Assembly (NCBI RefSeq): GCF_030053425.1
Contig: NZ_JASGBI010000001.1
Span: 1,310,001 to 1,374,000 of the forward strand
DNA length: 64,000 nucleotides
Origin: Lysobacter stagni
GTDB taxonomy: Bacteria > Pseudomonadota > Gammaproteobacteria > Xanthomonadales > Xanthomonadaceae
Direction: 5' to 3'
Positions 36,317 to 43,926 of this stretch are shown here, one piece after another (position 1 is the stretch's first letter; the number at the start of each line of letters is the position of its first letter). Below the pieces are notes generated by a model. The model worked only from the letters and a program-made list of their open reading frames with translations, had not been told where the DNA came from and did no database searches. A program made the translations under genes and the position numbers.

Positions 36317-39121
36317 TCAGAACTTGTAGCGCGCGCCGAGGAAGTACTGGCGCCCGGTGTGGTGGTAGACCGATGCGCGATCCCCGATCGAATCGACCCA
36401 CTGGTCCTGGTACTCGTCCGTGAGGTTGAGGCCTTCCAGGGTGAGTTCGAAGTGGTCGTTGATCTTGTACGAGGCCGACATGTCGATGGTCAGCGTTTCC
36501 GCGGTTCCTTCGACGTCGTTGTTGTTGCGGCCCGGCACCGTGGTCAGGAAGTCGTCGCGGTACGCAGCCGACACGCGCGCACCGAACTTCTCGCCTTCGT
36601 AGTAGAGCGTGGCGTTGTAGGCGTTCTTCGACAGACCGGTCAGGTCGGTGCGCAGCGAGGGCAGACCCGTCGAGGTCACGTACTGGATCTTCGAATCGAC
36701 GTAGGTGTAGTTCAGCTGCACGCCGAAGTCGCTCCAGAAGCCGGGCAGGAACACGAACGGCTGCTGGTACGTGAACTCCAGGCCCTTGAGCGGACCGCCC
36801 TTGGAATTGACCGGGATGTTGAACTGGAAGTCGTCGTTGACCGTGGCACCGGTGCCGGCCAGCAGTTCCGCCGGCAGGCCCGAGGTGTAGTACGGCCGGG
36901 TTTCGCGCGAGGTCAGCACGAAGCTGTCGATGTCCTTGTAGAACAGGCCCAGCGCCAGCAGCGATTCCTCGGCGAAGTACCACTCGAAGCTCAGGTCCAC
37001 GGTCTTCGCGCGGAACGGATCGAGCTGCGGGTTGCCGCCGGTGACCACGCGGTTGCCGCCGCTGACGTTGACCGTCACGCCCGGCGTGAGGTTGCCCAGG
37101 CCCGGACGCGCCATCACCTTGGCCGCGGCCAGGCGCACCAGGAAGTCCGGTGCCACGTCGGCGACGAGGTTGAACGAGGGCAGGGTGTCGTCGTAGCTGC
37201 GCTTGACCGTGGTCAGCTGCGGCGTGCCCGTGCCGACCGTCGAGAAACCCGACGAGGTCTGCGTGGTGTCCACCTGGCGCAGGCCGACGTTGCCGCTCAG
37301 CGGCATGCTGCCGATCTGCGTCGTGAAGTCGGCCTGCAACCAGAAGCCCTGGTCGCGTTCCTTCACCGAGCGGTTGTTGCCCAGCACGCCGGCCACCTGG
37401 TCGCTGACCGTGAAGATGCCGCTGTCGCTGTAGATGTTGAACAGGCGGTTGAACGCGTCGATGTCCGGGATCAGCCAGGTGCTGTCACCGACGTTGCTGA
37501 TGCCTTCCAGGCCGATCTGCTTGGTCAGGTCGGCCAGGGTGACGCCGGCCGGCAGCGCGGGAACGACCAGTTCGGAGGCACGACGCTCTTCGCGTGTCTT
37601 GAACGTGTAGTCCTTCATCTGGCCGCCGCCGCGCAGCTTGAGCGCATCGGTCAGCTGCCAGGCGAAACCGATCTGGCCGCTGTCGATGGTGTTGTCGGCG
37701 TACTGCGGGCGCAGGCGGATTTCCGAGGTGCCGTTGATGAACGCCCACTGCGCCGGATCGTTCACGTCGAAACCGTTGGTGATGACCGGCAGGCGGTCGT
37801 CGCCACGGTAGTCGTAGACGTAGCCCTGCGCATTGAGCTTGTCGAGCGTGATCGTGGTCTGGATCGGATTGGCGAACTCGGACTTCGCGCGGCCCGCCTG
37901 GAAGTCGAGCGTGAAGTCGTCGGTCAGCTGGTGGTCGGCGTAGAAGTTGAACTGGGTGAACTTGGTTTCCAGTTCGTCGTAGCGCGCTTCCGAACGCACG
38001 TCGACGTTGTTGAACACGCCGTAGACCAGGTTGTTGCGACCATCGATCGCGCCGTCCACCACCACCGTCTGCGGCTTGCCGGTGCCGGTACGGCTGAACG
38101 ACAGGCCGTTGAGGAAGTTTTCGGTACGCGTGGCGTCGAGATCGGCGTACATCACGTCCAGGCCCATCGACGTCTTGTCGGTGGGATCGAACTGCAGCGA
38201 TGCGGTCACGCCCAGGCGTTCCTGCTCGTGCTCCATCACGCCGTAGCGCGGGATGCGCGGGTGGAACACGCTGGCGCTGCGCGCGGCGGCGAACGGCGAG
38301 GACGCCGCGAAGCCGCCACTGCTGGTGCCGTTGTCCCAGCGCACCGTGCTGTGGCCTTCCTCAAGCAGGCGGCGCTTGGTGTAGGCCACCGACAGCAGGG
38401 CGCCGAACTTGTTGTCCGCCCAGGTGTTGCTGATCAGCATCGTGGCGCGCGGGTCGATGTCGCTGGCCAGGTCGTTGTAGCCCAGCTGCGCACCGGTGAC
38501 GAAGGTGAAGCCGTCGTAGTCGAACGGGCGCGCGGTGTTCAGGTCGACCGTGGCGCCGAGCGAGCCTTCCTCGACATCCGCCGAGGCCGTTTTGCGCACC
38601 GTGATGCTGTTGAACAGCTCCGAGGCGAAGACGTTGAAGTCGAAGCCGCGGCCACGGTTGGCGCCGCCGGAGCTGTCGGTGCCGCCGGTGGTGGTCAGCG
38701 CTTCCATTCCGTTGATGCGAACGCGGGTGAACTGACTGTCCAGGCCGCGCACCGAGATGTTGCGACCTTCGCCGGCGTCGCGCGAGATCGACACGCCGGG
38801 AATGCGTTGCAGGGACTCGGCGAGGTTGAGGTCCGGGAAGTCGGCGATGTCCTCGGCGACGATCGCATCGACCACGCCGACTTCGCTGCGCTTCTTGTCC
38901 AGGGCCTTCTCGAGGCTTCCGCGGAAGCCGGTGACGACGACCGTGTCGAGATCGGTGGCCTGATCGGTGCGCTGCCCGCTGTCCGCGCTTGCCGATGCGT
39001 CGGCGGCGGGTGCGGCCGTCTCCTGCGCCAGGGCGCTGAGTGCGGTCAGTTGGAGCGCCAGGCCGATCGAGGCGGCCAGCAAGGTAACCGGTGTCTTTTT
39101 TGCGGCACGCTGAAATTGCAT
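36317..39121 (-). CDS. TonB-dependent receptor, pectic oligosaccharide uptake (predicted)
   Basis: A 934-residue TonB-dependent receptor. ATG 39121 follows GGGAGGGGAGAACCT, nearly the same leader as the xylan receptor. Signal peptide 1-32 (ALSALA-QE), TonB box DLDTVVVTG about 57-65, plug motifs FPDLNLAESLQRIPGVSI and RNISVRGLDSQFTRVRING, and a beta-barrel ending with ARYKF. Its neighbours (two pectate lyases, pectinesterase, KdgK) suggest oligogalacturonides as ligand. A copy of the ACCGGTGTC box (GGTAACCGGTGTCT, 39083-39096) lies within its first codons and another box 88 bases upstream, so repression by the pectin regulator is plausible. A strong terminator follows. Confidence 0.92.
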   Translation of the reverse strand: MQFQRAAKKTPVTLLAASIGLALQLTALSALAQETAAPAADASASADSGQRTDQATDLDTVVVTGFRGSLEKALDKKRSEVGVVDAIVAEDIADFPDLNLAESLQRIPGVSISRDAGEGRNISVRGLDSQFTRVRINGMEALTTTGGTDSSGGANRGRGFDFNVFASELFNSITVRKTASADVEEGSLGATVDLNTARPFDYDGFTFVTGAQLGYNDLASDIDPRATMLISNTWADNKFGALLSVAYTKRRLLEEGHSTVRWDNGTSSGGFAASSPFAAARSASVFHPRIPRYGVMEHEQERLGVTASLQFDPTDKTSMGLDVMYADLDATRTENFLNGLSFSRTGTGKPQTVVVDGAIDGRNNLVYGVFNNVDVRSEARYDELETKFTQFNFYADHQLTDDFTLDFQAGRAKSEFANPIQTTITLDKLNAQGYVYDYRGDDRLPVITNGFDVNDPAQWAFINGTSEIRLRPQYADNTIDSGQIGFAWQLTDALKLRGGGQMKDYTFKTREERRASELVVPALPAGVTLADLTKQIGLEGISNVGDSTWLIPDIDAFNRLFNIYSDSGIFTVSDQVAGVLGNNRSVKERDQGFWLQADFTTQIGSMPLSGNVGLRQVDTTQTSSGFSTVGTGTPQLTTVKRSYDDTLPSFNLVADVAPDFLVRLAAAKVMARPGLGNLTPGVTVNVSGGNRVVTGGNPQLDPFRAKTVDLSFEWYFAEESLLALGLFYKDIDSFVLTSRETRPYYTSGLPAELLAGTGATVNDDFQFNIPVNSKGGPLKGLEFTYQQPFVFLPGFWSDFGVQLNYTYVDSKIQYVTSTGLPSLRTDLTGLSKNAYNATLYYEGEKFGARVSAAYRDDFLTTVPGRNNNDVEGTAETLTIDMSASYKINDHFELTLEGLNLTDEYQDQWVDSIGDRASVYHHTGRQYFLGARYKF

Positions 39122-39164
39122 AGGTTCTCCCCTCCCATATGGCAGACAGCTTGTAAGGTGCTTG

Positions 39165-39192
39165 TTGACTGGCTTGCGACGCTTGCTATGGT
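39165..39192 (+). promoter_or_regulatory. Candidate promoter of kdgK-eda
   Basis: TTGACT (39165-39170) and TATGGT (39187-39192) with a 16-base spacer form a reasonable sigma-70 promoter pointing toward kdgK. The box at 39209-39222 would then lie just downstream of the start point, a common repressor position. Confidence 0.45.
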
Positions 39193-39208
39193 GTTCCGGC
39201 GGTGCCAA

Positions 39209-39222
39209 TGACACCGATGGTC
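39209..39222. promoter_or_regulatory. Pectin-regulon operator candidate (GACCATCGGTGTCA on the minus strand)
   Basis: Compared with the boxes at 24691 and 31287 it keeps CGGTGTCA and differs in the left half. It is in the 202-base divergent interval between the TonB receptor and kdgK, and so could serve both. Confidence 0.5.
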
Positions 39223-39323
39223 AAAACCCTAGCAAACCGGATGGCCAATGGCATGCTGCGGTGCGCAATGACCGGAACCGGGCACCATGTAGCGGTGTGA
39301 TTCCACTAATCGGGGGGCGGGCG

Positions 39324-40334
39324 GTGAGCCAAAGGATCGTGTGTTTCGGGGAACTTCTGCTGCGTCTGTCGGCCCCGGGCCGGGAGCGGCTGCTGCAGAG
39401 CCCCCGGTTCGACGTCGCCGTGGGGGGCGCGGAGGCCAATGTGGCCGTGATGCTGGCCCGGATGGGACACGACGCGGCGATGGTATCGACCGTGGCCGAC
39501 AACGGCCTGGGCGAGGCGGCCGTCGGCGAACTGCGCCGGCATGGTGTGGACACGCGCCAGGTGCGCGTCGCGTCCGGCCGCATGGGCCTGTACTTCCTTG
39601 CGCATGGCGCCATGCAGCGGCCGAGCGAGGTGCTGTACGACCGCGCCGACTCGGCCTTCGTGGGCGATGCCGGATACGACTGGGACGCGCTGCTCGACGG
39701 CGCGCAGTGGCTGCACCTGTCCGGCGTCAGCCCGGCGCTGGGTGCGGCCACCGCGCAGGCGACCATCGACGCCGCGCGCGCCGCGCGCCGGCTCGGGGTG
39801 AAGGTGTCGTTCGACGGCAACTTCCGCGGCAAGCTGTGGCAGGCGTGGAACGGCGACGCGGCCGGCCTGCTGCGCCAGATCTTCGCCGAGGCGGACCTGG
39901 TGTTCGCCGATCACCGCGACATCGACATCGTCCTGGGCGAACGCACGACGCTGCACGGCGAGGAAGCCGTGGCGCGCGCTGCCGAGCACGCGTTCGCCGC
40001 GTTCCCCAACCTCGGTACGCTGGCCTGCACCCTGCGCACGCAGCACAGCGTGGACCGCCATACGCTGTCGGCGGTGATGGTCGAACGCGACGGCTCGCGC
40101 CGCCGTGCCCCCGACTACACGCTGGAAGCCATCGTCGACCGCATCGGCACCGGTGATGCGTTCGCCGCCGGCGTGCTGCACGGCCTCATCACCGGCATGG
40201 CGTCGGCCGACAGCCTGCATTTCGGGCTCGGTGCGGCCTGCCTGAAGCACTCCATCCCGGGCGATTTCTGCCTGGCCACGGCGGCCGAGGTCGCCGACGT
40301 CATCTCGCAGGCGGGCTTCCATGTCCGCCGTTGA
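39324..40334 (+). CDS. kdgK: 2-dehydro-3-deoxygluconokinase
   Basis: A 336-residue PfkB-family sugar kinase that phosphorylates KDG with ATP to KDPG. Motif 1 is VGGAEANVAVMLARMG; motif 2 is IGTGDAFAAGV (GTGDAF at 275-280) with catalytic base Asp278. GTG 39324 gives MSQRIVCFGELLLRL, the family N-terminus. The frame is open further upstream to 39162, but that part lies in the control region. Both the pectin route (KduI-KduD) and the glucuronate route (UxaC-UxuB) arrive at its substrate, so it is the common point of the two loci. It overlaps eda by 14 bases. Confidence 0.94.
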   Translation: MSQRIVCFGELLLRLSAPGRERLLQSPRFDVAVGGAEANVAVMLARMGHDAAMVSTVADNGLGEAAVGELRRHGVDTRQVRVASGRMGLYFLAHGAMQRPSEVLYDRADSAFVGDAGYDWDALLDGAQWLHLSGVSPALGAATAQATIDAARAARRLGVKVSFDGNFRGKLWQAWNGDAAGLLRQIFAEADLVFADHRDIDIVLGERTTLHGEEAVARAAEHAFAAFPNLGTLACTLRTQHSVDRHTLSAVMVERDGSRRRAPDYTLEAIVDRIGTGDAFAAGVLHGLITGMASADSLHFGLGAACLKHSIPGDFCLATAAEVADVISQAGFHVRR

Positions 40335-40956
40335 CGCCGTCGCGCTGCTGAGTGGTCATCGCGTCATGCCCGTGTACACGCCCGGCGGCGTGGACGAGGC
40401 CGTGTCCACGGCGCGCGCGCTGCTGGCAGGCGGCGTCGGTGCCATCGAAGTGACGCTGCGCACCGAGGTGGCGATGGACGCGATCGCCGCGATCGCGCGC
40501 GAGGTGCCCGGCATGAAGGTGGGCGCCGGCACCGTGCTCGATCCGGCGCAGATGCGCCAGGCGCAGGCCGCGGGCGCGACGTTCGCGGTGTCGCCCGGCA
40601 GCTCGCCGGAACTGCTGCGCGCGGCGGTGGACCTGGGTATCGCCTACCTGCCGGGCGTTGCGACGGGCAGCGAAGTCATGGCCGCGCTCGCGGCCGGCCA
40701 TCGACTGCTCAAGGTGTTTCCGGCGCAGGCGATCAATGCGCTCGAACTCATCCAGGCCTGGCGTGGCCCGTTTGGCCATGCGCGCTTCTGTCCGACGGGC
40801 GGTATCGATGCCACGCTTGCGCGCGAGTACCTGCGCCAGCCGAACGTCGCATGCCTCGGCGGCTCCTGGCTGACGCCCGCCGACGCGCTGCGCACGGGCG
40901 ATTGGGCGCGCATCGAAGGCCTGGCGCGCGAGGCCGTCGCCCTCTCCGGAGCGTGA
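40321..40956 (+). CDS. eda: KDPG/KHG aldolase
   Basis: A 211-residue class I aldolase splitting 2-keto-3-deoxy-6-phosphogluconate into pyruvate and glyceraldehyde 3-phosphate. The Schiff-base lysine is Lys131 in LLKVFPAQ and the catalytic glutamate is Glu43 in AIEVTLRT (E. coli Lys133, Glu45). Its start lies within the end of kdgK, giving coupled synthesis of the last two steps of uronate catabolism. A different eda may exist elsewhere for the Entner-Doudoroff pathway; this copy belongs to the uronate regulon by position. Confidence 0.95.
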   Translation: MSAVDAVALLSGHRVMPVYTPGGVDEAVSTARALLAGGVGAIEVTLRTEVAMDAIAAIAREVPGMKVGAGTVLDPAQMRQAQAAGATFAVSPGSSPELLRAAVDLGIAYLPGVATGSEVMAALAAGHRLLKVFPAQAINALELIQAWRGPFGHARFCPTGGIDATLAREYLRQPNVACLGGSWLTPADALRTGDWARIEGLAREAVALSGA

Positions 40957-41036
40957 TTGGCGGCCGTTTCGTGCTCTGTTCTGCTCGCGCATTGCACGAA
41001 TACGCCAATTTCCGCGTTTTTTTGGCCTAAACCCAC

Positions 41037-41065
41037 TTGGCGCGGCCCGGGTGTTGCCCTACATT
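41037..41065 (+). promoter_or_regulatory. Candidate sigma-70 promoter of the HU-like gene
   Basis: TTGGCG (41037-41042), 17-base spacer and TACATT (41060-41065), with the start codon at 41125. A leader of about 50 bases would precede the gene. Confidence 0.5.
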
Positions 41066-41124
41066 CCGCTTGCCTAGCTGCGGTTTCCGGGCACCCATCA
41101 ACCATCGAGTACTACGAGACACAT

Positions 41125-41511
41125 ATGGCGAAGACGAAGAAAGTGGCAAAGAAAGCCGCCCCGAAGAAGGCCGCCGCTGCCAAGCCGGCCGCTCCGAAGC
41201 CGATCAAGGAAGCGCTGTCGAAGTCGGGCCTGGTCGCTCACATCGCCGAGGCTACCGGCGTGGTCGCCAAGGACGTTCGTTCGGTCCTGGGCGCTCTGGA
41301 AGGCGCCGTGCACGCGTCGATCAGCAAGAAGGGCGCTGGCGCGTTCACCCTGCCGGGCCTGCTGAAGATCACTGCCGTCAACGTTCCGGCCAAGCCGAAG
41401 CGCAAGGGCATCAACCCGTTCACCAAGGAAGAGCAGTGGTTCGCTGCCAAGCCGGCTTCGGTGAAGGTCAAGGTCCGTCCGCTGAAGAAGCTGAAGGACG
41501 CTGCGGCCTGA
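41125..41511 (+). CDS. HU/IHF-family nucleoid protein with lysine/alanine-rich N-terminal tail
   Basis: A 128-residue DNA-binding protein: a basic tail (MAKTKKVAKKAAPKKAAAAK, to about residue 28) followed by an HU-fold domain (LSKSGLVAHIAEATGVVAKD, GAFTLPGLLKI, KRKGINPFTKEEQWF). The tail resembles histone H1/AlgP-type repeats. Such tailed HU proteins occur in Xanthomonadaceae and bind DNA without sequence specificity, compacting it. Codon use is unlike its neighbours, with many GCT alanines and uniform AAG lysines, as expected for a highly expressed gene. It has its own promoter-like sequence and a terminator, so it is a single-gene unit unrelated to the uronate genes beside it. Confidence 0.92.
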   Translation: MAKTKKVAKKAAPKKAAAAKPAAPKPIKEALSKSGLVAHIAEATGVVAKDVRSVLGALEGAVHASISKKGAGAFTLPGLLKITAVNVPAKPKRKGINPFTKEEQWFAAKPASVKVKVRPLKKLKDAAA

Positions 41512-41521
41512 TGACCGCACG

Positions 41522-41555
41522 GGATGCGGTGTGCGCAATGCCACCGCATCCTTTC
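41522..41555 (+). terminator. Terminator of the HU-like gene
   Basis: GGATGCGGTG and CACCGCATCC form a perfect ten-base stem with a ten-base loop, followed by a short TTT. It begins 11 bases past the stop codon. Confidence 0.75.
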
Positions 41556-41633
41556 CGCGGATCGAACCGATCTGCGTGATGTTCGCCGCCGACCGTCCGC
41601 ACGCGTGACGGTCGCGCGTGCCTGAGGCAACGC

Positions 41634-42242
41634 TCAGGTATCCAGCCAGCCTTTCGACACCGCTGCCGCGACGTCCGCGGGCGTGTCGATGTCGTGCGCC
41701 AGTTCCGGCGCTTCCAGTGTCCACACGTCGCGCATCGCGCTCAGTTGCGCCCCCAGCCCGCTGTCGCCCCGCCGATGTTTCGCCTGCGCCAGCATCGAAG
41801 CGGTGACCACCGCAGGCACGCCCACGCGTTCCCCATGCCGGGTCGCAGCGCAATGCGATGGCACGCTCGCCGCGCCCGCCAGCAGCCGCTGCAGGTGCGA
41901 AATCTCCAGCGCCGGTTGATCGGTGACCAGCACCAGGATCGGGCCCTCGAACCCATGCAGTGCATCGGCCGCAGCAAGACTGCTGGCGAGACCATCGGGC
42001 CACGCCGCGTTGAAGACCACCCGTACCCCGCAGGCGGTGCGCGAGGCGAGATCGTGAACGGCGGCCGAGACCTCGTGCGCGAAGGCGCCGGTGACAAGGA
42101 TCACGCGCGCCGCACCGCTGTCCACCGCCAGGCGAACGGCGCGGTGCACCAGCGTTTCGCCATTACGAGTGAGCAGTTGTTTCGACTGCCCGAGACGCCG
42201 ACTGCCGCCGGCGGCGAGCACCAGCGCCGCGTGCCCGGTCAT
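41634..42242 (-). CDS. MocA/MobA-like nucleotidyltransferase (molybdenum cofactor)
   Basis: A 202-residue NTP-transferase. The nucleotide-binding signature LAAGGSRRLGQSKQLL lies at residues 8-24, and DQPAL is the metal/second-substrate motif. MocA proteins link CTP to molybdopterin, forming the cytosine dinucleotide cofactor needed by the xanthine-oxidase family. It overlaps the XdhC-like gene by four bases (ATGA), and the Mo-hydroxylase at 43439-46122 is the natural client. Whether CTP or GTP is used cannot be told for certain, but the client enzyme favours CTP. Confidence 0.88.
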   Translation of the reverse strand: MTGHAALVLAAGGSRRLGQSKQLLTRNGETLVHRAVRLAVDSGAARVILVTGAFAHEVSAAVHDLASRTACGVRVVFNAAWPDGLASSLAAADALHGFEGPILVLVTDQPALEISHLQRLLAGAASVPSHCAATRHGERVGVPAVVTASMLAQAKHRRGDSGLGAQLSAMRDVWTLEAPELAHDIDTPADVAAAVSKGWLDT

Positions 42243-43240
42243 GCGCCGACGCCGTGCAGATGGCGCTGCAACTGGGCGGCGATGCTCAACGCGATCGCCT
42301 CCGGCCCGCTGCCTCCCAGGTGCAGGCCGACGGGCGAATGCAATCGCGGCAACAAGGCCTCGCGAACCTCAGCCGGCAGCACCCGGAACAGATCGTCGCG
42401 TCGTCGCGTGGGGCCGAGCAGGCCGATGAAGCCGATCGGCGCGCCGGCCAGTGCGGCCAGGGCTTCGCGGTCGAGTTCGAAATGGTGGTGCATCACCAAC
42501 GCCGCATCGTAGGACCGCGGGATCGCGGCGAGCGCGCCGGTGGGCGTGTCGTCGATCGTGGTGTCCGCGAACACGCCGGCGTCGCGCCAGCGCGGGCGTC
42601 GCTCGACCAGCGTGGTCACCGCGCCCATGGCGCGCAGCAGCGGAAGCAGGAGACGCGCCTCCGGACCCGCGCCGACGACCAGCACGCTGGGCGGTGCCGC
42701 GATCGACACGGCCCAGCGGGCCTGTGTCGCATCCCACGTGGGCGACTCCATCGGCAGCGACCAGGACGCATTGCGCGCCCCCATGGTCAGGTCGATGGTC
42801 CCGTTCGCGTCGATGGCGATGCGCAGCGGCGTGCCGCCACCGCGCCAGGCATCGATCCACGATGGCCAGTCGCCGAGCAGCGACAGCGGCAGCAGCGCCA
42901 GGCGCAACCTGCCGCGGCAACCCACGGCGGAACCGGACAACAGGTCTTCGTCGTCGCGAGTGTCGATCTCCATCCAGCCAACGCGCCGCCGTCGTGCCGC
43001 TTCGAGCGCGCGCGTCGCGATTTCCGGTTCCAGGCAGCCACCGCTGAGCCAGCCGACCTGCAGGCCGTCCTCGCCGAACAATGCCGCCGCGCCGGCGCGC
43101 ACGTAGGTGGAGCCGCTGGTCTCGAGCACCAGCGCCAGCGTCGAAGCGTCGACCGGCGCGCGCGCGGACGCATCGAGCACGGCGCGCGACCCGCCGGTGG
43201 ATGGCGCGTCGAAGGGCGGCACGGGCGGCAGGGGATGCAT
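42239..43240 (-). CDS. XdhC/CoxI-family Mo-enzyme maturation factor
   Basis: A 333-residue XdhC-like protein. The N-terminal part has ALVLETSGSTYVRAGAAALF and the signature SGGCLEPE; the C-terminal Rossmann-like domain has VLVVGAGPEARLL and GFIGLLGPTRRRDD. XdhC proteins bind the molybdenum cofactor, help its sulfuration and insert it into hydroxylases. It is divergent from the oxidoreductase genes across 198 bases in which I see no clear control element. It works with the MocA-like protein to mature that enzyme in the cytoplasm before Tat export. Confidence 0.9.
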   Translation of the reverse strand: MHPLPPVPPFDAPSTGGSRAVLDASARAPVDASTLALVLETSGSTYVRAGAAALFGEDGLQVGWLSGGCLEPEIATRALEAARRRRVGWMEIDTRDDEDLLSGSAVGCRGRLRLALLPLSLLGDWPSWIDAWRGGGTPLRIAIDANGTIDLTMGARNASWSLPMESPTWDATQARWAVSIAAPPSVLVVGAGPEARLLLPLLRAMGAVTTLVERRPRWRDAGVFADTTIDDTPTGALAAIPRSYDAALVMHHHFELDREALAALAGAPIGFIGLLGPTRRRDDLFRVLPAEVREALLPRLHSPVGLHLGGSGPEAIALSIAAQLQRHLHGVGA

Positions 43241-43438
43241 GGCGCCCGATTATGGAGCGAAGGGCCGTGGCGTCCTCGTCGCGCCGCGTGCACCGGAGGA
43301 TCGGGCAAGGATCGGCGAGGAATGGGCTGGCCGGGCCGGACGCATCGCCGCTAGGGTCATGGTTCGAGCCGGTGCCCGCATGGAACGTCCACAGGCACCG
43401 GAGTAGGCTCGACCCGCCCAGCCGCCGCGAGGGACACC

Positions 43439-43894
43439 ATGAAGCTGCTTGTGAATGGCACCGAGCACGACGTTTCCGCGCCGCCCGACATGCCCCTGCT
43501 GTGGGTGCTGCGCGATCTGCTGCACCTCACCGGCACCAAGTTCGGCTGCGGCATCGCGCAGTGCGGTGCGTGCACCGTGCACGTGGATGGCGCACCGCGG
43601 CGCAGTTGCGTGACGCCGGTGGCCTCGGTCGAAGGCAAGCCCATCACGACCATCGAAGGCCTGTCGAAGGACAACTCGCATCCGGTGCAGCGCGCGTGGG
43701 CGGAACTGGACGTCGTGCAGTGCGGGTACTGCCAGTCGGGCCAGATCATGTCCGCTGCCGCGTTGCTGGCGAAGTTGCCCGCGCCTACCGACACCGACAT
43801 CGACCAGGCGCTGTCCGGAAACATCTGCCGCTGCGGCACGTACCAGCGCATCCGCGCCGCCGTGCATCGCGCCGCGGAGTTGAACAAGGCATAG
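43439..43894 (+). CDS. Mo-hydroxylase [2Fe-2S] small subunit (IorA-like)
   Basis: A 151-residue two-domain iron-sulfur subunit. The plant-type ferredoxin cluster is bound by [17 protein letters not shown] and a later cysteine (RRSCVTP); the second cluster by [10 protein letters not shown] and [12 protein letters not shown] 43439 follows GAGGGA. It has no export signal of its own and would be carried out bound to the large subunit, whose Tat signal is clear. It is like the alpha subunit of isoquinoline 1-oxidoreductase and related aldehyde oxidases that lack a FAD subunit. Confidence 0.93.
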   Translation: MKLLVNGTEHDVSAPPDMPLLWVLRDLLHLTGTKFGCGIAQCGACTVHVDGAPRRSCVTPVASVEGKPITTIEGLSKDNSHPVQRAWAELDVVQCGYCQSGQIMSAAALLAKLPAPTDTDIDQALSGNICRCGTYQRIRAAVHRAAELNKA

Positions 43895-43926
43895 CCCTCC
43901 CACTGCGGACATCGCGGAGCTTGGCC

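Noticed and set aside
34643..39211. A 1522-residue open frame on the plus strand
   Set aside because: It is antisense to the pectinesterase, pectate lyase and TonB receptor genes, has Arg/Val/His-rich composition without domains, and arises from GC-rich codon structure.
43241..43438. Possible promoter or operator between the XdhC-like gene and the Mo-hydroxylase
   Set aside because: No convincing -35/-10 pair or palindrome could be placed.
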